64,000 nt of DNA from CAZTAK01 sp964611585 (GTDB taxonomy: Bacteria > Pseudomonadota > Alphaproteobacteria > SHVP01), in NCBI GenBank assembly GCA_964611585.1, contig CAZTAK010000003.1, positions 1 to 64,000 on the forward strand, read 5' to 3'. Made by a program: the position numbers and the translations under genes. Shown one piece after another: positions 61,373 through 64,000 of this stretch (positions are counted from its first letter, which is position 1; every line of letters begins with the position of its first letter). The notes under the pieces were generated by a model. It was not told the origin of the DNA, did not search any database, and saw only the letters and a list, made by a program, of their open reading frames with translations.

Positions 61373-62609
61373 ACGCCCTGTTGCGCACGGTCCGGTTCGG
61401 CCGGTCCGCTCAACAATCGAACCGAATAGCCTTTTGCCTCCAGGGCCGCGACGACTTCGCGCGTGTGGGCGGCATCGCGCATCTCCGCCACCAGATCGAC
61501 GTCGGCGCCCTTGGCCGACACATCGGAAAACGTGCGCTGGTGGTGGACCTCGATGATATTGGCCTCGGCCTTGCCGAGAACGGCGGTGACGGCGGCCAGC
61601 GCGCCGGGAACATCTGTAATCTGGATGCGGAGGCGCACGATGCGTCCGTCGCGCACCAGTTCGCGCATAATAACCGAAGCCAGCAGGCGCGGATCGATGT
61701 TGCCGCCGCTTAGCACCAGGCCGACCTTGCGCCCCCGGAATCGCGCGCGGTGGGACAGCACGGCGGCGAGCGCCGCAGCACCCGCACCCTCGCCACCGTC
61801 TTCTCGACGTTGAGATAAAGCGAGATCGCGTGTTCGATTTCGGCTTCCTCGACGCTGATCAGGTCATCGACCCATTCGCGGACGCAGGCCAGGGTTCTTT
61901 CGCCAACCCGCTTGACGGCGATGCCCTCGGCGACAGTCGGCCCGCCCACGGGTGCCGCGCGTCCGGCAAGGGCTTCGCGCATCGCCGGATACAGAGCCGC
62001 CTCGACGCCGGTCACCCGGATTGCCGGCCGGAGCGCCTTGGCGGCGATCGCCATGCCGGAAATCAGGCCGCCGCCGCCGATCGGGACCACCATATCGTCG
62101 AGATCGGGGACCTCGGCCAGCATTTCCAGCGCAACGGTGCCCTGGCCGGCGATTACCAGGTCGTCGTCGAAGGGGTGGACGAAGGTCAGGTTCTCGGCGT
62201 CGGCGATCCGGTGCGCGGCCGCGGCGGCGGCGTCGAGATCGTCGCCTTCGAGCACGACGCGGGCACCGTGATGGCGCGTGGACTCGATCTTGGTGAGCGG
62301 CGTATGGCGCGGCATGACAATCGTGACGGCAATGCCGAGACGGCTGCCGTGATAGGCGACGCCCTGGGCGTGATTGCCGGCAGAGACCGCGATCACGCCG
62401 GCGGCCGCAGCGTCTGCCGGTAGATTGATGAGTTTGTTGAGGGCGCCGCGGTCCTTGAACGACGCGGTGTATTGCAGGTTTTCGAACTTGATGTAGAGAT
62501 CGGCGCCAGCGATCTCGGACAAGGTGCGCGACCACAGGAACGGCGTCCGCACCACGCTGCCGGAAATCGTTTCGGCCGCGCGTTCGACGAGCGCCCTGGT
62601 GACGGTCAT
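61369..62609 (-). pseudogene. ilvA: Threonine ammonia-lyase with ACT domain, frameshifted
   Basis: The PLP domain is read from 62609: K52 in TASFKDRGAL, SAGNHAQGVAYHG and IGGGGLISG. The frame breaks near 61789-61793, after LNVEKTVA. One base inserted there restores EGAGAAALAAVLSHRARF and leads into the second frame (61369-61761) with LVLSGGNIDPRLLASVI and a C-terminal ACT-like domain (RIQITDVPGALAAVT). Intact, it would be a ~413-residue threonine dehydratase making 2-oxobutanoate. Error versus true mutation is not decidable from sequence. Confidence 0.88.
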
Positions 62610-62623
62610 GGGTGCGGCCGGGC

Positions 62624-64000
62624 TCAGGGCGCGGCCGGCTGCAACACCAAGGTCCCCATCGCTCCCGCTTCGATGTCGGAGCGGCGCGTTTTCATGGGAA
62701 TGTACTCCACGTTGCGCCAGCGTTCGGCGAAACTCGAATACTGGTCGCTCATCCGGTTACCCGACTGGCCTGAAGAATGAATGAACAGCGACCGGTCGGG
62801 GTCGTCGAGATCGTAAATCGCACGCAGGCTGGCACCGTGGTACTGCCGGAACGGGTTGTCGCCGTCGGAGATGCGGTAGAGCGCCCGGTTCAACGTTTCG
62901 CCGCCGCCGTCTGCCGGCAGGTCGATGTCGAACAATTCGCCCAGCATCGGCTGGCCGCTGAACAACTGATGCGCGCTGCGTGCACTGTGCGGCTCTCCCC
63001 AGCGCCATTTCCCCGGGTCGTCACCATATGTTGCGACCAGCTTATCAAGTGCCGATTCGAGGGCCCGGGTCACGATCTGCGGGCACGATTCCTTGGGACC
63101 GGTCGAGATGTCGTCGCACCAGTCCGTGTCGTGGCGCATCACGTTGCGCATGAAGACCGGACGGAGCTCCCAGTAATCCCTAAATATCGCGCCCAACTCG
63201 TCGGCATAAACCAGCCGCGTCAGATCCCGGTACCAGGCGGCGAAAATCAACGGCTCGGGCCGGTTGCGATCCATGGTCCCGTCCCACTCGCTCAGCATCG
63301 CCAGGGCCGCGCGGGCGCGCTCGTCGTTTGCATCTGCCTGGAGCAGTAGCGAGAGGAACTCCCTTGCCAGCGGCGAGACGATGTCGCCCTGAATCGCCTT
63401 GAAACTTTCAATCGAGTGGCTGTCGCGCTCCGCCAGCAAGGTATTGATGCGGGCGGCGCGGAAGGGCGGCGCCCATTCGCTGGTGATGAAGTAGGGGTAG
63501 TCGTCCGGTACCATCTTGTTGTTGGCGGTGGCGATCACGCCGCCTGCCGGGTTGAAAACATTTGGCAAATCGGCGAACGGAATAAACCCAAGCCAATCGT
63601 GGCTGCCGTCCCAGCCCGGCGCCGGCACCAAGCCGCGCGCGGTATTGCCGGCTTGGCGGATTGGCACCCGGCCCGGCGCGTAATAACCGATGTTGCCCTC
63701 GACGTCGGCGTAGACAATGTTCTGTTGCGGCGAATGAAAGTCGCGCAGTCCGTCGACGAATTCTTCCCAGTTGCGCGCCAGGTTTATTTTTCGGCCTGCC
63801 TGCACCGAGCGGTCGTCGTCCCGAAGCGCGGTCCATGCGAATGCGAGCACCTGATTCGCCGCGACGGCGCCGCGTGCGTCGTCGAGCACATCCGAAATGA
63901 CCGGCCCGTGGCGCGTGATCCGCACGCGCAGCGTCACGTCCTCGCCGTCCTTGACGCGAATGATTTCCTCGCGCACTTCGAACGGTCGCGAACCCTCGGG
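62624..64000 (-). CDS. Penicillin acylase family protein (5' end outside the window)
   Basis: 458 codons of the C-terminal part; the frame stays open to the window edge, so the start and likely the signal peptide and the catalytic beta-chain Ser lie beyond 64000. Segments such as TRHGPVISD, NIGYYAPGRVPIR, GFIPFADLPNVFNPAGG and SNRMSDQYSS-like SGNRMSDQYSSFA match the Ntn-hydrolase penicillin/AHL acylase beta chain. Such enzymes hydrolyse amides, including beta-lactams or acyl-homoserine lactones. Substrate unknown. It is 14 bp from ilvA. Confidence 0.9.
   Translation of the reverse strand, partial: PEGSRPFEVREEIIRVKDGEDVTLRVRITRHGPVISDVLDDARGAVAANQVLAFAWTALRDDDRSVQAGRKINLARNWEEFVDGLRDFHSPQQNIVYADVEGNIGYYAPGRVPIRQAGNTARGLVPAPGWDGSHDWLGFIPFADLPNVFNPAGGVIATANNKMVPDDYPYFITSEWAPPFRAARINTLLAERDSHSIESFKAIQGDIVSPLAREFLSLLLQADANDERARAALAMLSEWDGTMDRNRPEPLIFAAWYRDLTRLVYADELGAIFRDYWELRPVFMRNVMRHDTDWCDDISTGPKESCPQIVTRALESALDKLVATYGDDPGKWRWGEPHSARSAHQLFSGQPMLGELFDIDLPADGGGETLNRALYRISDGDNPFRQYHGASLRAIYDLDDPDRSLFIHSSGQSGNRMSDQYSSFAERWRNVEYIPMKTRRSDIEAGAMGTLVLQPAAP

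Noticed and set aside
1..64000. tRNA, rRNA, CRISPR array, prophage or insertion sequence
   Set aside because: I looked for T-loop patterns, regular spaced repeats and transposase or integrase motifs and found none that hold up.

Overview
This 64 kb window comes from a GC-rich alphaproteobacterium. The gene order rpoZ, rsh, pyrE, DUF2062, pdxJ, acpS, lepB, rnc, era, recO, parC is typical of that class, and the oxygen-dependent (CobG/CobN) cobalamin set, the TRAP transporter, Bpt and an alphaproteobacterial-type ParC motif agree with it. A free-living, motile, aerobic Rhodospirillales-like organism is my best guess. No tRNA, rRNA, CRISPR, prophage or intact insertion sequence is visible.

Layout. 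1-8.7 kb is a catabolic region: a D-amino-acid/D-arginine dehydrogenase-like flavoprotein, a two-subunit CoA-transferase, an M23 peptidase, an MFS carrier, a CitE-like lyase and a CurA-like reductase. 8.7-31.7 kb is a large cobalamin locus: 20 biosynthesis or insertion genes, the DUF1636 companion of cobW, and the CbtB/CbtA cobalt transporter, with two cobalamin riboswitches (minus strand near 25.5 kb, plus strand near 30.7 kb). Most biosynthetic genes lie on the minus strand with 4-nt stop/start overlaps. cobK and cbiD sit between them on the opposite strand and overlap the neighbouring 3' ends antisense. The set is the aerobic route (CobG, CobN, CobW), but no cobF is present and cbiD stands where a C-1 methyltransferase is needed. 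CobS/CobT chelatase partners, BluB and CobR must lie elsewhere if they exist.

31.8-41.7 kb holds pyrD, a GST, an aldo/keto reductase, a GFA-family protein, a haloacid dehalogenase / alpha-beta hydrolase / PLP dehydratase operon, a soluble lytic transglycosylase, dapA and smpB. 41.8-54.5 kb is a housekeeping block (uracil-DNA glycosylase, NYN protein, folK, then the conserved rpoZ-to-parC run). 54.7-58.8 kb carries a TRAP transporter and bpt. 58.8-64 kb has motBA, a flavin reductase, threonine dehydratase and a truncated penicillin acylase.

Beyond the genes, the most unusual content is a set of dispersed palindromic elements with AGAGC...GCTCT ends: two copies of a ~136-bp type, two copies of a ~105-bp type in opposite orientation, and one ~265-bp element with terminal inverted repeats. 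Several start exactly at a stop codon and supply it. motA and ilvA each carry a single-base frameshift in the last 5 kb, and a degraded GST fragment is attached to cobS.
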